DNA of 64,000 nt from Schinkia azotoformans LMG 9581 (lineage in GTDB: Bacteria; Bacillota; Bacilli; Bacillales; Bacillaceae_J): assembly GCF_000307855.1 (NCBI RefSeq), contig NZ_AJLR01000146.1, positions 62,001 through 126,000 of the forward strand. The letters are read 5' to 3'. The notes under the pieces were generated by a model. The model saw only the letters and a list, made by a program, of their open reading frames with translations, had not been told where the DNA came from and searched no databases. The position numbers and the translations under genes were made by a program. Shown in pieces: positions 27,249 to 37,859 of this stretch; the stretch's first letter is position 1; every line of letters begins with the position of its first letter.

Positions 27249-27401
27249 ATGTCTAGCTTCAGCGCCCAGCGACTAGTAAACTTCGCCCACCTCCCTACGA
27301 TAAGTCAACAAGGTGAATCCCTTCGTTCGCCGCCGGATATCCTTTATCTCAGTCGATGTGCTCCAGTTTTGTCGTGCGCTGAACGGGCGCTTCCGCTTTT
27401 C
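27249..27401 (-). repeat. Stop-codon-linked repeat, full-length copy after trpS
   Basis: On the minus strand GAAAAGCGGAAGCGCCC starts directly after the trpS TAA. The element runs about 153 bp to GCTGAAGCTAGAC, and the interior matches the copy at 7292 almost throughout. Apparent ORFs across it are shadows. Confidence 0.9.
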
Positions 27402-28397
<996 letters not shown>

Positions 28398-28442
28398 TTA
28401 TTCCTCCTTGAATTTTCAATCATTTTAGTATGAATCCAAATT

Positions 28443-28488
28443 AGAAAGACACGACTTGCCGCCCATAATGGCGGAAGTCGGAGAAAGG
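28443..28488 (-). repeat. Hairpin repeat (second family) between the T-box and trpS
   Basis: CGACTTCCGCC and GGCGGCAAGTCG pair on the minus strand, followed by TGTCTTTCT. The same GAAAGACACGACTT-x-CCGCC pattern recurs at 63136–63176. The arrangement resembles a second hairpin in the trpS leader. Confidence 0.6.
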
Positions 28489-28505
28489 ATAAAAATTCTG
28501 ATAGT

Positions 28506-28690
28506 ACAAAAAGGTCCATTCGTCCCGCTATGGTAAGGGACGAATGGACCGTGGTGCCACCCTTGTTATTCTATGTAAGAATCACTTCAATACGCTGCCG
28601 GATGTGCTCAAAAGCCCATTCCATATTTTTTCACTGCTTGTTTCCACCAACCACAAGCTCTCTGTAAGCTGCCAAATATGTACTTTTCTT
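28506..28690 (-). promoter_or_regulatory. T-box riboswitch of trpS
   Basis: On the minus strand the leader contains the T-box core AAGGGTGGCACCACGG (28564–28549). Next comes a terminator stem GGTCCATTCGTCCC / GGGACGAATGGACC and a T run (28550–28506). Upstream are the stem I features, an AGAGAG-like start, GGTTGGTGGAAACAAG, and TGG (Trp) triplets near 28616–28623 as specifier candidates. Uncharged tRNA-Trp should bind and favour antitermination. Confidence 0.93.
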
Positions 28691-28847
28691 TCTCATTGCA
28701 ATTACCAATATTAATTTTTGAAATTTGAATTTTATTATAGTAAACCCATCCATAAAAATCAAGCTATTATTTACAGAGTAATAGAATGAAATTGAAATTT
28801 AAAGGAAAGGCTACAAATAAAAGGAAAGGTTCATATTGGAGGTTATT

Positions 28848-30476
28848 ATGAAAGGTAAGTGGTTCTTATTGCTTATTTTATCACTTATATTTTCTATAAT
28901 GTTTTCTGCCTGTGGATTTAAGGGCAACGAAAGAACAAGAACATCAAGTACAGGCCAGATTCTTAATCTTTTAGAGGCTGCGGAATTGCCAACGATGGAT
29001 ACTACACAGGCAGATGATAGTGCATCGTTTTCAGCAATGAATCAAGTCTTTGAAGGATTATTTCGCTTAGGTCCAGATAATACACCGGTCCCAGGAGTTG
29101 CAAAAGAAGTTATAAAAAGTAAACAGGGTCACGTACTTACGTTTATCCTAAATGAGGATGCAAATTGGAGTGATGGCTCTAAGGTAACGGCCCATGACTT
29201 TATCTATGCTTGGAAAAAGGCGTTAACACCCGAGACCCTTTCTCCTTATGCCTATTTAATGAAACCAATAAAAAATGCAGAGGCGATTATGTCTAAGGGT
29301 GATCCTCTATTTGGAAGGATTGAGGAATTAGGTGTGAAGGCCCTTGATAATAAGACATTAGAAGTGACACTTGAAATTCCTGTACCATACTTCATTAGCT
29401 TAACATCCTTTCCAACATTTTTTCCGCAAAAACAAGAGTATGTAAAAGAAAAAGGATCAGATTATGCCCTTTATGCAGATAAAATGCTTTATAACGGCCC
29501 CTTTTTAATGTCCAATTGGAGTACAAGTGGATGGACTTTTAAGAAAAATCCAGAGTATTGGGATAGAGACATAGTTAAATTAGACCAAATAAATTATCGA
29601 GTTATTAAAGATTCTTCAGCGGAAACAAATTTATTTGAAACAGGTCAGGCTGATCGTGCTGGCTTAAGTGCGGAATTAGTGGAACTCTATAAAGACCATC
29701 CAGATTTCTTAACTTACAGTGAACCAACAATGTGGTACTTAAAGTTCAATGTAGACCGTATTCCGATCAAACAGCGAAAAGCGATTCAAAGAGCAATCAA
29801 TAAAGAAGCTTTTGTTACCAATTTATTAAATAACGGTTCCTTGCCTGCCGATTATTTCTTCCCTTCAGGATTTGTAAAAAATCCGACAACAGGCGAGGAT
29901 TTCCGAAAAAAATATGGCAATATCGTTTCCTATAATGTAGAGGAGGCACAGCATTATTGGCAGGAGGCCGGGTCCCCTACCGTGACATGGGATTTATTAA
30001 TAAATGACCGTGATGAAATGAAAATGATCGCAGAGTATATTAAAAATCAATTAGAAACAACACTGCCTGGTCTAACAATTAACATTAATGTGCAACCATT
30101 CAAACAACGCTTAGCCCTTGATGATGCGATAGATTATGATATTCAGTTTTGGGGATGGGGACCCGACTATCAAGATCCACTAACATTTATGGATCTATGG
30201 GTCACAAATGGCGGTAATAATAAAACGAATTACGCGAGTCCGGTCTATGACAACATAATCCGGGAGGCTGTGAATAATCTTGATGATTTAAATGCACGCT
30301 TTGAAAGCCTTCAAGATGCTGAAGTTATTCTTCTCAAAGAAGATGCTGTAATAGCGCCATTATACCAACGTGGGCGAGCAGTGTTGCAAAAACACTATGT
30401 TAAAGATTTAATTGTCCATCCATTTGGCCCGGACTATAGCTTTAAATGGGCGTATATAGAAAACAAAGATTTTTAG
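28848..30476 (+). CDS. oppA: Oligopeptide ABC transporter substrate-binding lipoprotein
   Basis: The 542-residue protein captures peptides outside the membrane. It has a lipoprotein signal with lipobox FSAC (about Cys22), then a SBP_bac_5 fold (DSASFSAMNQVFEGLF, WSDG, YNGPF, GWGPDYQDP). TTGGAGG sets the ATG at 28848. It heads oppA-B-C-D-F, in the same place after trpS as in B. subtilis. Peptide uptake supports nutrition and signals for sporulation and competence. Confidence 0.92.
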   Translation: MKGKWFLLLILSLIFSIMFSACGFKGNERTRTSSTGQILNLLEAAELPTMDTTQADDSASFSAMNQVFEGLFRLGPDNTPVPGVAKEVIKSKQGHVLTFILNEDANWSDGSKVTAHDFIYAWKKALTPETLSPYAYLMKPIKNAEAIMSKGDPLFGRIEELGVKALDNKTLEVTLEIPVPYFISLTSFPTFFPQKQEYVKEKGSDYALYADKMLYNGPFLMSNWSTSGWTFKKNPEYWDRDIVKLDQINYRVIKDSSAETNLFETGQADRAGLSAELVELYKDHPDFLTYSEPTMWYLKFNVDRIPIKQRKAIQRAINKEAFVTNLLNNGSLPADYFFPSGFVKNPTTGEDFRKKYGNIVSYNVEEAQHYWQEAGSPTVTWDLLINDRDEMKMIAEYIKNQLETTLPGLTININVQPFKQRLALDDAIDYDIQFWGWGPDYQDPLTFMDLWVTNGGNNKTNYASPVYDNIIREAVNNLDDLNARFESLQDAEVILLKEDAVIAPLYQRGRAVLQKHYVKDLIVHPFGPDYSFKWAYIENKDF

Positions 30477-30500
30477 AACATGCGGCGTGGGGGTGTTAAA

Positions 30501-31430
30501 GTGGTACGTTATTTACTTGGCCGATTTTTTTATATGCTTATTACTTTTTTAATTATCGCAACCCTAACCTTTTTTCTTATGCAAACATTGCCGGGTACAC
30601 CATTCAATGACGAAAAGCTGACAGAAACTCAAATAGAATTAATGAATCAACGTTATGGGTTAGACAAGCCTGTCGTTGTTCAGTATGTCATTTATATAAA
30701 GAATTTATTTCAAGGGGACCTCGGTGTCTCTTTTCAATTTGACGGGCGACCAGTAGCGAAAATTATTGGAGAACGAATTCCCGTCTCCGCCTTTTTGGGC
30801 AGTCAGGCTTTACTATTCGGGACTTTGATAGGATTAGTTTTAGGAATTCTTTCCGCCCTTCGCCATAACACGATGATCGATTATGGTGCGATGGTCATTG
30901 CCGTTATCGGGTTATCAATACCATCCTTTGTTTTTGCTGGTTTGTTGCAGTATTGGGTAAGTGTTAGGTGGAAGTTGCTCCCTGCAGCATTTTGGGAAAG
31001 TTATGAATATACAATTCTCCCTACCATTTCGCTTTCTGTCTTTGTTATCGCCCAAGTGGCTCGGTTTATGAGAACGGAGATGCTTGAAGTTCTCGGACAA
31101 GATTATATTATTACCGCTAAAGCAAAGGGTATGAGTCAAGTCGTGATTGTCTTAAAACATACAATTCGAAACGCATTAATACCAGTTATAACAATCTTAG
31201 GACCACTTGCAGTGAATATTATGACAGGGTCTTTAGTGATCGAAAAAATTTTCGGTGTGCCAGGTCTTGGAGAACAATTTGTACTATCGATTATGACCAA
31301 TGATTATCCAGTCATTATGGGGACAACATTATTTTACGCCGCATTGTTTATAGGGATTGTCTTTATTGTTGATGTGCTGTATTGTCTTATCGACCCAAGA
31401 ATTCGCATAGCTGGAGGTAATCGGGAGTAA
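30501..31430 (+). CDS. oppB: Oligopeptide ABC transporter permease OppB
   Basis: A 309-residue permease with about six membrane helices and the EAA-type loop (DYIITAKAKGMSQ…IRNALIP). The start is uncertain. GTG at 30501, seven bases after GGGGGTG, gives the typical MVRYLLGRFFYM N-terminus; an ATG at 30480 would add seven residues. Its TAA overlaps the ATG of oppC by one base. Confidence 0.93.
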   Translation: MVRYLLGRFFYMLITFLIIATLTFFLMQTLPGTPFNDEKLTETQIELMNQRYGLDKPVVVQYVIYIKNLFQGDLGVSFQFDGRPVAKIIGERIPVSAFLGSQALLFGTLIGLVLGILSALRHNTMIDYGAMVIAVIGLSIPSFVFAGLLQYWVSVRWKLLPAAFWESYEYTILPTISLSVFVIAQVARFMRTEMLEVLGQDYIITAKAKGMSQVVIVLKHTIRNALIPVITILGPLAVNIMTGSLVIEKIFGVPGLGEQFVLSIMTNDYPVIMGTTLFYAALFIGIVFIVDVLYCLIDPRIRIAGGNRE

Positions 31431-32446
31431 TGAGGGAGGATAATTACATCATACATAAGGAAATGTTCCAACCAGCGAAAATTGAATCAAGCTATAAAGA
31501 AACGATTATACGGGAAAGTCTCACGTTTTGGCAGGATGCATGGATCAGATTGCGAATAAACAAAGGCGCTTTTGCCGGGTTAATTATCATTTGCTCGATC
31601 ATCTTATTAGCGATCGTTGGTCCATTTTTAAGTCCTTTTTCGTACGATGAACAAGATTTGTCACGGGCCAACTTGCCTCCCAAAATCCCGGTTATAGAGA
31701 AAGTTCCCTTCATAGGATTCAGTGGATATGATATTCGTGGAATAGACCAATACGAGAAAAAAGGCATAAAAGACTATCATTGGTTTGGTACAGATCACTT
31801 AGGTCGTGACTTATGGACGAGAATATGGCAGGGTACTCGAATTTCACTCTATATTGCTTTTTTGGCAGCGGCCATCGACTTTATTGTCGGTGTTGCATAC
31901 GGCGGTATTTCCGCTTTTTATGGAGGTCGCATTGATAATATCATGCAGCGTATTATTGAAATACTTGTTGGGATCCCCCATTTGATTGTAGTTATTTTAT
32001 TAATTCTTGTCCTTAATCCAGGGATATTATCGATTACTTTAGCGATGATTATAACCGGTTGGGTTGGAATGGCAAGGATTGTAAGGGGGCAAATACTGAA
32101 ATTAAAAGGACAGGAATTTGTATTGGCATCGAAAACCTTAGGTGCAAGTGATAATCGACTGATTTGGAAGCACTTAATTCCGAATACATTAGGCGCCATT
32201 ATTATTACGACTATGTTCACAGTTCCTACCGCTATCTTTACGGAAGCCTTTTTAAGTTTTATCGGTCTTGGGCTGCGTCCCCCGATTGCATCATTAGGAA
32301 CGCTTGTAAATGATGGCTTTAAAACAATGCGAATTTATCCGCATATGATGTCGATTTCGTCAGTTGTTATTAGTTTAATTATGATAAGTTTTAACTTGTT
32401 GGGCGACGGTCTTCGTGATGCACTTGACCCTAGAATGCGGAGATAG
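31430..32446 (+). CDS. oppC: Oligopeptide ABC transporter permease OppC
   Basis: A 338-residue permease, longer than the ~305 residues of B. subtilis OppC. The extra length is an extended extracytoplasmic region between helix 1 and the HWFGTDHLGRD motif. It has the EAA loop ASKTLGASDNR. Start ATG overlaps the oppB stop; oppD follows after 11 nt. Partner of OppB in the membrane channel. Confidence 0.93.
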   Translation: MREDNYIIHKEMFQPAKIESSYKETIIRESLTFWQDAWIRLRINKGAFAGLIIICSIILLAIVGPFLSPFSYDEQDLSRANLPPKIPVIEKVPFIGFSGYDIRGIDQYEKKGIKDYHWFGTDHLGRDLWTRIWQGTRISLYIAFLAAAIDFIVGVAYGGISAFYGGRIDNIMQRIIEILVGIPHLIVVILLILVLNPGILSITLAMIITGWVGMARIVRGQILKLKGQEFVLASKTLGASDNRLIWKHLIPNTLGAIIITTMFTVPTAIFTEAFLSFIGLGLRPPIASLGTLVNDGFKTMRIYPHMMSISSVVISLIMISFNLLGDGLRDALDPRMRR

Positions 32447-32457
32447 GAGGGGAAGGA

Positions 32458-33474
32458 ATGGATTTTATTTTAGAGGTAAAAGATTTGCATATCTCCTTTG
32501 ATACCTATGCTGGAGAGGTAAAGGCTGTTCGTGGTGTAGATTTTCATTTAAGAAAAGGAGAAACACTCGCAATTGTTGGGGAATCTGGATCAGGGAAATC
32601 TGTTACATCAAAAAGTATCATGCGGCTCATTCCTGACCCGCCGGGGCGTATTGTAAAAGGCGAAGTCTTGTTTGAGGGTAAGGACCTTGTCAAATTAAGA
32701 GAAAAAGAGATGCAGACGATCCGTGGTTCGGAAATTTCGATGATTTTCCAAGATCCGATGACATCGTTAAATCCAACAATGACGGTCGGAAAACAAATTG
32801 TTGAAGGGCTCGTTAAGCATCAACGACTCGGAAAAATAGAAGCAAAACAGCGTGCATTAGAGTTATTAAAGCTTGTCGGTATTCCAAATCCGGAGATCCG
32901 GGTAAACCAGTACCCCCATCAATTTTCAGGCGGGATGAGACAGCGAGTTGTGATTGCTGTAGCCCTTGCTTGTAATCCCAAAGTATTGATTGCAGATGAG
33001 CCAACAACCGCACTAGATGTTACGATTCAAGCCCAAATTCTAGATTTAATGAAAGATTTGCAGAAGCAAATGGATACGGCTATTATCATCATTACACATG
33101 ATCTCGGTGTAGTGGCAAACATTGCTCAGCGTGTAGCCGTTATGTATGCGGGAAACATCATTGAAACCGGTACGGTTGATGAAATTTTTTATCAACCAAA
33201 GCATCCCTATACATGGGGACTACTTGCTTCTATGCCAAAGTTGCATACGAAAAAAGGAGAATTAGTAGCCATTGCTGGTACACCTCCAGATTTAGTTTCA
33301 CCCCCGCTTGGTTGTTCATTCGCTCCCCGTTGCCCCTATGTAATGGAGGTATGTGTAAGCTATATGCCGGATTATAAAAAATCCTCTCGCACCCAGTATG
33401 CAGCATGTTGGCTTCAAGATGAAAGGGCTCCAAAAATAGAACCGCCATGGGAAGCCGCAGGAGGTTCAAAATGA
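32458..33474 (+). CDS. oppD: Oligopeptide ABC transporter ATPase OppD
   Basis: The 338-residue ATPase has Walker A GESGSGKS, signature FSGGMRQR, Walker B VLIADEPT and the C-terminal oligopeptide-ATPase extension with cysteines (APRCPYVMEVC) that can bind a metal or iron-sulfur cluster. AGGAGGGGAAGGA lies before the ATG. It overlaps oppF by four bases. Confidence 0.95.
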   Translation: MDFILEVKDLHISFDTYAGEVKAVRGVDFHLRKGETLAIVGESGSGKSVTSKSIMRLIPDPPGRIVKGEVLFEGKDLVKLREKEMQTIRGSEISMIFQDPMTSLNPTMTVGKQIVEGLVKHQRLGKIEAKQRALELLKLVGIPNPEIRVNQYPHQFSGGMRQRVVIAVALACNPKVLIADEPTTALDVTIQAQILDLMKDLQKQMDTAIIIITHDLGVVANIAQRVAVMYAGNIIETGTVDEIFYQPKHPYTWGLLASMPKLHTKKGELVAIAGTPPDLVSPPLGCSFAPRCPYVMEVCVSYMPDYKKSSRTQYAACWLQDERAPKIEPPWEAAGGSK

Positions 33475-34457
33475 TGACCAATAAAAATGAAAAACTTGTA
33501 GAAGTGAAAAATTTAAAAAAATATTTTAAAGTTGGAAAACATCAAGTATTGCATGCAGTTGATAATCTGACTTTTGATATCTATAAAGGAGAGACGTTAG
33601 GCTTAGTCGGTGAGTCTGGCTGCGGTAAATCAACAACAGGGCGTACGATTATTCGACTTTATGAAGCTACCGCCGGAGAAGTTCTTTTTGAGGGAATCAA
33701 TGTCCACGGAAAACAAACAAAAGAAGATCTAAAAAAACTAAATCGAAAAATGCAAATGATTTTCCAAGATCCATATGCATCATTAAATCCAAGAATGACT
33801 GTGATGGACATTATTGCAGAGGGCATTGATATTCATAGATTGGCAAATGGTCCCAAGGAACGAAAGGATAAGGTTTATGAATTGTTAGAAACAGTCGGTT
33901 TAAATCGTGAGCATGCCAATCGCTATCCACATGAATTTTCGGGCGGTCAGCGTCAGCGCATTGGAATTGCTCGGGCATTGGCTGTAGAACCTGAATTTAT
34001 TATTGCAGATGAGCCTATTTCGGCCTTAGATGTTTCCATTCAAGCGCAGGTTGTTAATTTAATGCAAAACCTTCAAGAGGAGCGGCATTTAACATACTTA
34101 TTTATTGCTCATGATTTATCGATGGTAAAATTTATAAGTGACCGTATTGGTGTTATGTACTTAGGGAGTCTCATAGAGTTAGCTAAAAGTGACGAATTAT
34201 ATGATGACCCATTGCATCCTTATACGCAGGCACTTTTATCAGCCATTCCTATCCCGGACCCTATAATAGAGCGTTCGCGGCAACGGATTGTTCTGCAGGG
34301 GGATTTACCCAGCCCTATTAATCCACCAACAGGGTGTCGTTTCCATACCCGTTGCCCGCGTGCTATGGACGTTTGTATCACACATGAACCAAAATGGTTT
34401 GAAGTAAAAGATAAACATTGGGCTGCTTGTCACTTGCATGATCTAAACAAGTTTTGA
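33471..34457 (+). CDS. oppF: Oligopeptide ABC transporter ATPase OppF
   Basis: The 328-residue ATPase has Walker A GESGCGKS, signature FSGGQRQR, Walker B IIADEPIS and the C-terminal TRCPRAMDVC segment. The ATG at 33471, after AGGAGG, overlaps the oppD stop as ATGA. It is the last gene of the opp operon; no strong terminator was found before the next gene. Confidence 0.95.
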   Translation: MMTNKNEKLVEVKNLKKYFKVGKHQVLHAVDNLTFDIYKGETLGLVGESGCGKSTTGRTIIRLYEATAGEVLFEGINVHGKQTKEDLKKLNRKMQMIFQDPYASLNPRMTVMDIIAEGIDIHRLANGPKERKDKVYELLETVGLNREHANRYPHEFSGGQRQRIGIARALAVEPEFIIADEPISALDVSIQAQVVNLMQNLQEERHLTYLFIAHDLSMVKFISDRIGVMYLGSLIELAKSDELYDDPLHPYTQALLSAIPIPDPIIERSRQRIVLQGDLPSPINPPTGCRFHTRCPRAMDVCITHEPKWFEVKDKHWAACHLHDLNKF

Positions 34458-34578
34458 ATATACTTTACTAATCGTAAACAAGCTGGTATGTGAAAAAATA
34501 GAAATATGTCAAATAATAATGAATCGTGTCAAAAACTCCCCTATAATAAAGAGAGAATAAAGAGAATGGAGCATAACA

Positions 34579-35859
34579 ATGGGAAAACGAGTAGGAGAAA
34601 TGAAATTTGCGTATTTTTTATTTTTTTTGATGCTTTTCACGGGGGTATTTTCTACTAGTGCTTCAGCTGAAGGAGACCATTTGGTAGCCAATTTCCACTC
34701 CAAAAAACTTAGTTCTGTTAAGAAAGTGGAATTGCCAAGAGCTTTGCCTCGATTTAAATATGATTCTGGGTTATCCTTTCCATACCCTGATGCAGTAAGA
34801 GGTGTCTATATGACAGCCCATACAGCAGGCGGTTACAAAAATTATCTTGATTATCATTCAGGCGTTTCGACAAATCTATATTCTTCAGGTAAAAATTTTG
34901 CTGGAATAATGAATTTAATGGATACGACTGACTTGAATGCCGTTGTTATAGATATTAAAGATGATTGGGGAAATCTTACTTACATGCCGCAGTCGGATTC
35001 ACCGTTAGCATCAATCGGGAAACCATATATAAAAAATCCGCGTGAAATGCTCGAGCTTTTTGAAAAAAAACAAGTATATCCAATTGCAAGGATTGTAGTG
35101 TTTAAAGATACAGTTTGGGCTAAGCAAAGGCCGGATCTATCATTTACAGAAAATGGAGCAGTTTGGAAAAATGGTCGAAATGAGTCTTTTGTTAATCCTT
35201 TTTTGAAGGAAGTATGGGATCATAATGTTCAAATAGCAATCGATGCAGCCAAACTTGGATTTAAAGAGGTTCAATTTGATTACGTTCGTTTTCCGGAAGG
35301 ATTTGAAAAGCGGGATCAAACATTGACCTATAGTATGGGGCAATATAAAGATATAGAATTGGATAATATTCAAAAACGGGTGCAAGCCGTTACTGATTTT
35401 GTAGCTTACGCAAAGGAACAGTTAAAGCCATATGATGTAGATGTTTCTGTAGATATCTTTGGATATACAGCAACCTTACCGGAGGCACCGGGAATCGGAC
35501 AAAATTTCACAAAAATATCTGAGCATGTAGATGTAATATCATCGATGATTTATCCTAGCCACTGGACTTCTTATTTTGGAATTTCTAAGCCGGATCTCGA
35601 ACCCTATCGATTAGTGACGGAATATACAAAGGTTGAGAATGCTAAGTTAATGAAATTAGAAAATCGTCCAGTTTCACGTCCGTGGATTCAGGATTTCACC
35701 GCTTCTTACCTTGGCAGGGGAAATTATTTGAATTATGGTAAAGCCGAGGTTGAAGCGCAAATTAAAGCCTTAAATGAGAATGGAATTTCTGAATTCTTAT
35801 TATGGGATGCTGCCAATACGTATACAACTGGTGTAGATTATACTCCATTAAACAAATAA
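34579..35859 (+). CDS. Secreted putative glycoside hydrolase (DUF4015)
   Basis: The 426-residue protein has a type I signal peptide (hydrophobic core 9–25, cleavage likely at ASA|EG near 30), then a TIM-barrel domain of the DUF4015 putative glycosidase type. Conserved pieces include VRGVYMTAHT, VVIDIKDDWG, EVQFDYVRFP and SMIYPSHW. GGAG seven bases before the ATG supports the start. The polysaccharide substrate is not known; cell-wall or capsule turnover is possible. It is not part of the canonical opp-spx interval in B. subtilis. Confidence 0.82.
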   Translation: MGKRVGEMKFAYFLFFLMLFTGVFSTSASAEGDHLVANFHSKKLSSVKKVELPRALPRFKYDSGLSFPYPDAVRGVYMTAHTAGGYKNYLDYHSGVSTNLYSSGKNFAGIMNLMDTTDLNAVVIDIKDDWGNLTYMPQSDSPLASIGKPYIKNPREMLELFEKKQVYPIARIVVFKDTVWAKQRPDLSFTENGAVWKNGRNESFVNPFLKEVWDHNVQIAIDAAKLGFKEVQFDYVRFPEGFEKRDQTLTYSMGQYKDIELDNIQKRVQAVTDFVAYAKEQLKPYDVDVSVDIFGYTATLPEAPGIGQNFTKISEHVDVISSMIYPSHWTSYFGISKPDLEPYRLVTEYTKVENAKLMKLENRPVSRPWIQDFTASYLGRGNYLNYGKAEVEAQIKALNENGISEFLLWDAANTYTTGVDYTPLNK

Positions 35860-35893
35860 AGAAGAAGGTGGGAAGTCCACCTTCTTCTTTTAC

Positions 35894-35920
35894 CATTGTC
35901 CTGCGCTTCGGCTTTTCTAA
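35894..35920 (-). repeat. Stop-codon-linked repeat, minimal degenerate copy
   Basis: On the minus strand TTAGAAAAGCCGAAGCGCAGGACAATGG follows the TAA of the small membrane gene; I count about 27 bp. It retains only the two ends. Confidence 0.5.
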
Positions 35921-36121
35921 TTATCGTTTGCCGCCAACAAGCTTCCAGCCTGCTTGTGTTTTATGTGTTTGGTCTGAATGCAAATTTTTTCTGCTTCCAC
36001 CAAAAAAGCGATATCCAATAAAATGTGATATGTGACCATTTAAAGCAGTAATTCCCACGATTAAACCTGCCACAATGACAAAATCAATAATGTATCCAAC
36101 TACCACCAACATTACCCCCAA
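35921..36121 (-). CDS. Small membrane protein, function unknown
   Basis: A 66-residue protein with one or two hydrophobic helices (about 4–29) and a basic C-terminal tail (GGSRKNLHSDQTHK…KLVGGKR). The start is TTG at 36121, seven bases after AAGGA. I do not recognise a family. It is convergent with the DUF4015 gene and divergent from spx. A degenerate copy of the stop-linked repeat follows its stop codon. Confidence 0.6.
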   Translation of the reverse strand: MGVMLVVVGYIIDFVIVAGLIVGITALNGHISHFIGYRFFGGSRKNLHSDQTHKTQAGWKLVGGKR

Positions 36122-36450
36122 TTTTCTGTCCTTATTTATTATTTTATAAAATCTTTACATAAAAGAAAAGGGAATTAGCGAAATTGTAATAAATAGTTTT
36201 GCTTTTTATGTTTTAAAAATATAGAAAACGGGAAAAAAAGAAGTGGAAAAAAATTTTTTTCCATTTTACGAAACTATTTCAAGTATAAAACGTATATAAA
36301 TTGTCTACAAATTTTGAACAATTTCTTCTTTAAAACTATATATTTCTTATAAGATTTATTGTATAATGGTTCTATACTTAATTTAAAATAATTTTAAAGT
36401 AATAGTCAGTGTTTATATAAAAATTTTAAATTCTGAATGGAGTGACATGA
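36122..36450 (+). promoter_or_regulatory. AT-rich intergenic region with the spx promoter
   Basis: This 329-bp gap is very AT-rich and has no credible gene. An extended -10, TTGTATAATGG (hexamer 36362–36367), lies about 84 nt before spx. Multiple promoters are known for spx in B. subtilis, but I can support only this one from sequence. Confidence 0.5.
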
Positions 36451-36846
36451 ATGGTAACATTATTTACATCGCCAAGTTGCACATCATGCCGTAAAGCGAA
36501 GGCGTGGCTGGAAGAACATGAGATACCATATAAAGAAAGAAATATCTTTACTGAGCCATTAACAATTGAGGAAGCAAAGCAGATTTTGAGAATGACTGAG
36601 AATGGAACGGATGAAATAATCTCAACTAGATCAAAGATTTTCCAAGAACTTGATGTTGATTTAGAAACAATGCCATTACAAGATCTATTTAAGCTTATTA
36701 GTGAAAACCCGGGACTATTAAGACGTCCAATTATTATTGACGAAAAACGCCTTCAGGTTGGGTATAACGAAGATGAAATTCGCCGTTTCCTGCCAAGAAG
36801 AGTTCGTACATTTCAATTACTTGAGGCCCAGCGCTTAGTAAACTAG
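36451..36846 (+). CDS. spx: Spx, redox-responsive RNA polymerase-binding regulator
   Basis: Spx binds the alpha subunit of RNA polymerase and activates thiol-stress genes when its C10-x2-C13 pair is oxidised. The 131-residue ArsC-like protein has SCTSC near the start and [24 protein letters not shown], typical of Spx. It is normally degraded by ClpXP with the adaptor SpxH, encoded here at 45405. The usual yjbC upstream of spx is missing. The stop codon TAG overlaps the left end of the stop-linked repeat. Confidence 0.97.
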   Translation: MVTLFTSPSCTSCRKAKAWLEEHEIPYKERNIFTEPLTIEEAKQILRMTENGTDEIISTRSKIFQELDVDLETMPLQDLFKLISENPGLLRRPIIIDEKRLQVGYNEDEIRRFLPRRVRTFQLLEAQRLVN

Positions 36847-36901
36847 AAAAGCGGAAGCGACCATTAAGCGAAGTTTACGAGTCGCTGGGAGCTGGACAAT
36901 C
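36847..36901 (+). repeat. Stop-codon-linked repeat, short copy after spx
   Basis: AAAAGCGGAAGCGACC starts directly after the spx TAG and the element ends in GAGCTGGACAATC, about 55 bp. It closely matches the copy at 63180–63243. Confidence 0.85.
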
Positions 36902-36923
36902 ATTTATAGTCTAACCAAAAAGA

Positions 36924-36958
36924 AAAAACTTCTACGATTATTTTGTAGAAGTTTTTTT
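36924..36958. terminator. Bidirectional terminator between spx and yjbE
   Basis: AAAAACTTCTAC and GTAGAAGTTTTT form a 12-bp stem with flanking A and T runs. It overlaps the last codons of yjbE. Confidence 0.85.
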
Positions 36959-37597
36959 TATTAATCCTGCAAGAAGGACAAATACAATTGTAATTAATGG
37001 TATAATATAGTAAGAGAAACTATACGTTTCTAAAAAAGGTTGAATTCTTTCTTCATGTGTTATCATTTTTCCGGCAGTTAAGGCAAGAATTCCAGCACCT
37101 ATGTAAATGATAATTGGAAAACGCTCCATAAATTTTAAGATAATCTTACTACCCCAGACGATGATGGGTATAGAGATCAATAAACCAGCGACAACTAAGA
37201 TGATTTTTCCGCCGGCAGCACCAGCAACAGCCAAAACATTATCAAAGCCCATCACAAGGTCAGCAACAACAATTGTTCGTACAGCTTGAAAAAGAGTAGT
37301 ACCACCTCTTATTTTATTAACATCGTCGCCGTCTTCAGTCAGTAAATTGTAAGCTATATAGATGAGGAACAGACCGCCAACTAGCTGTAAAAAAGGAATC
37401 ATTAATAGATAAACGGCTATAATTGTAAGCGCGATCCTAACAATGATTGCTAGTCCAGTTCCAAGTAAGATCGCTTTGTTTCGCTTATCCACTGGCAGGT
37501 TGCGGCAGGCAAGTGCGATAACAATGGCGTTATCTCCGCCAAGGACGATGTCAATGCCAATAATAATAAGTATTTGACTTAAAAGTTCGAGATCCAA
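36938..37597 (-). CDS. yjbE: TerC family membrane protein YjbE
   Basis: A 219-residue protein with about seven membrane helices and the TerC signatures IVLGGDNAIVIALA and DLVMGFDNVLAVAG (acidic residues in helices). TerC proteins of Bacillus are linked to manganese export during metalation of secreted proteins. AAGGGGG favours a TTG start at 37597 over the ATG at 37642. No yybP-ykoY riboswitch was recognised upstream. Position next to spx and mecA agrees with B. subtilis. Confidence 0.9.
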   Translation of the reverse strand: MDLELLSQILIIIGIDIVLGGDNAIVIALACRNLPVDKRNKAILLGTGLAIIVRIALTIIAVYLLMIPFLQLVGGLFLIYIAYNLLTEDGDDVNKIRGGTTLFQAVRTIVVADLVMGFDNVLAVAGAAGGKIILVVAGLLISIPIIVWGSKIILKFMERFPIIIYIGAGILALTAGKMITHEERIQPFLETYSFSYYIIPLITIVFVLLAGLIKKTSTK

Positions 37598-37859
37598 AAA
37601 AATGCCCCCTTGTCCTTTGTCACAAAATTCACTATAAGACATTATTTCATAACAGTCAAGAATGGTTTAAAGCCTGTTTTTACTATTTTGGCATTTTTTA
37701 TTTCCCTTATGATTCTTTTTATCATAAAATAGAAGTACAAGGTTACTTCCATCTTAAATTGGGCATCTTGTTTCTATAACTATCATTTTTTAGAGCATTA
37801 GCTCGGGGGTTAGGTAGTCCCTTCAGAAAATAAAATTAGACGAGAAGGGAGAGAGATGA

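Noticed and set aside
35802-36035. Plus-strand ORF across the end of the DUF4015 gene
   Set aside because: It overlaps two better supported genes in other frames and has no start signal.
37598-37859. A yybP-ykoY manganese riboswitch before the TerC gene
   Set aside because: The conserved core of that riboswitch is not present; only a GAGCATTAGCTC hairpin and ordinary AT-rich sequence are seen.
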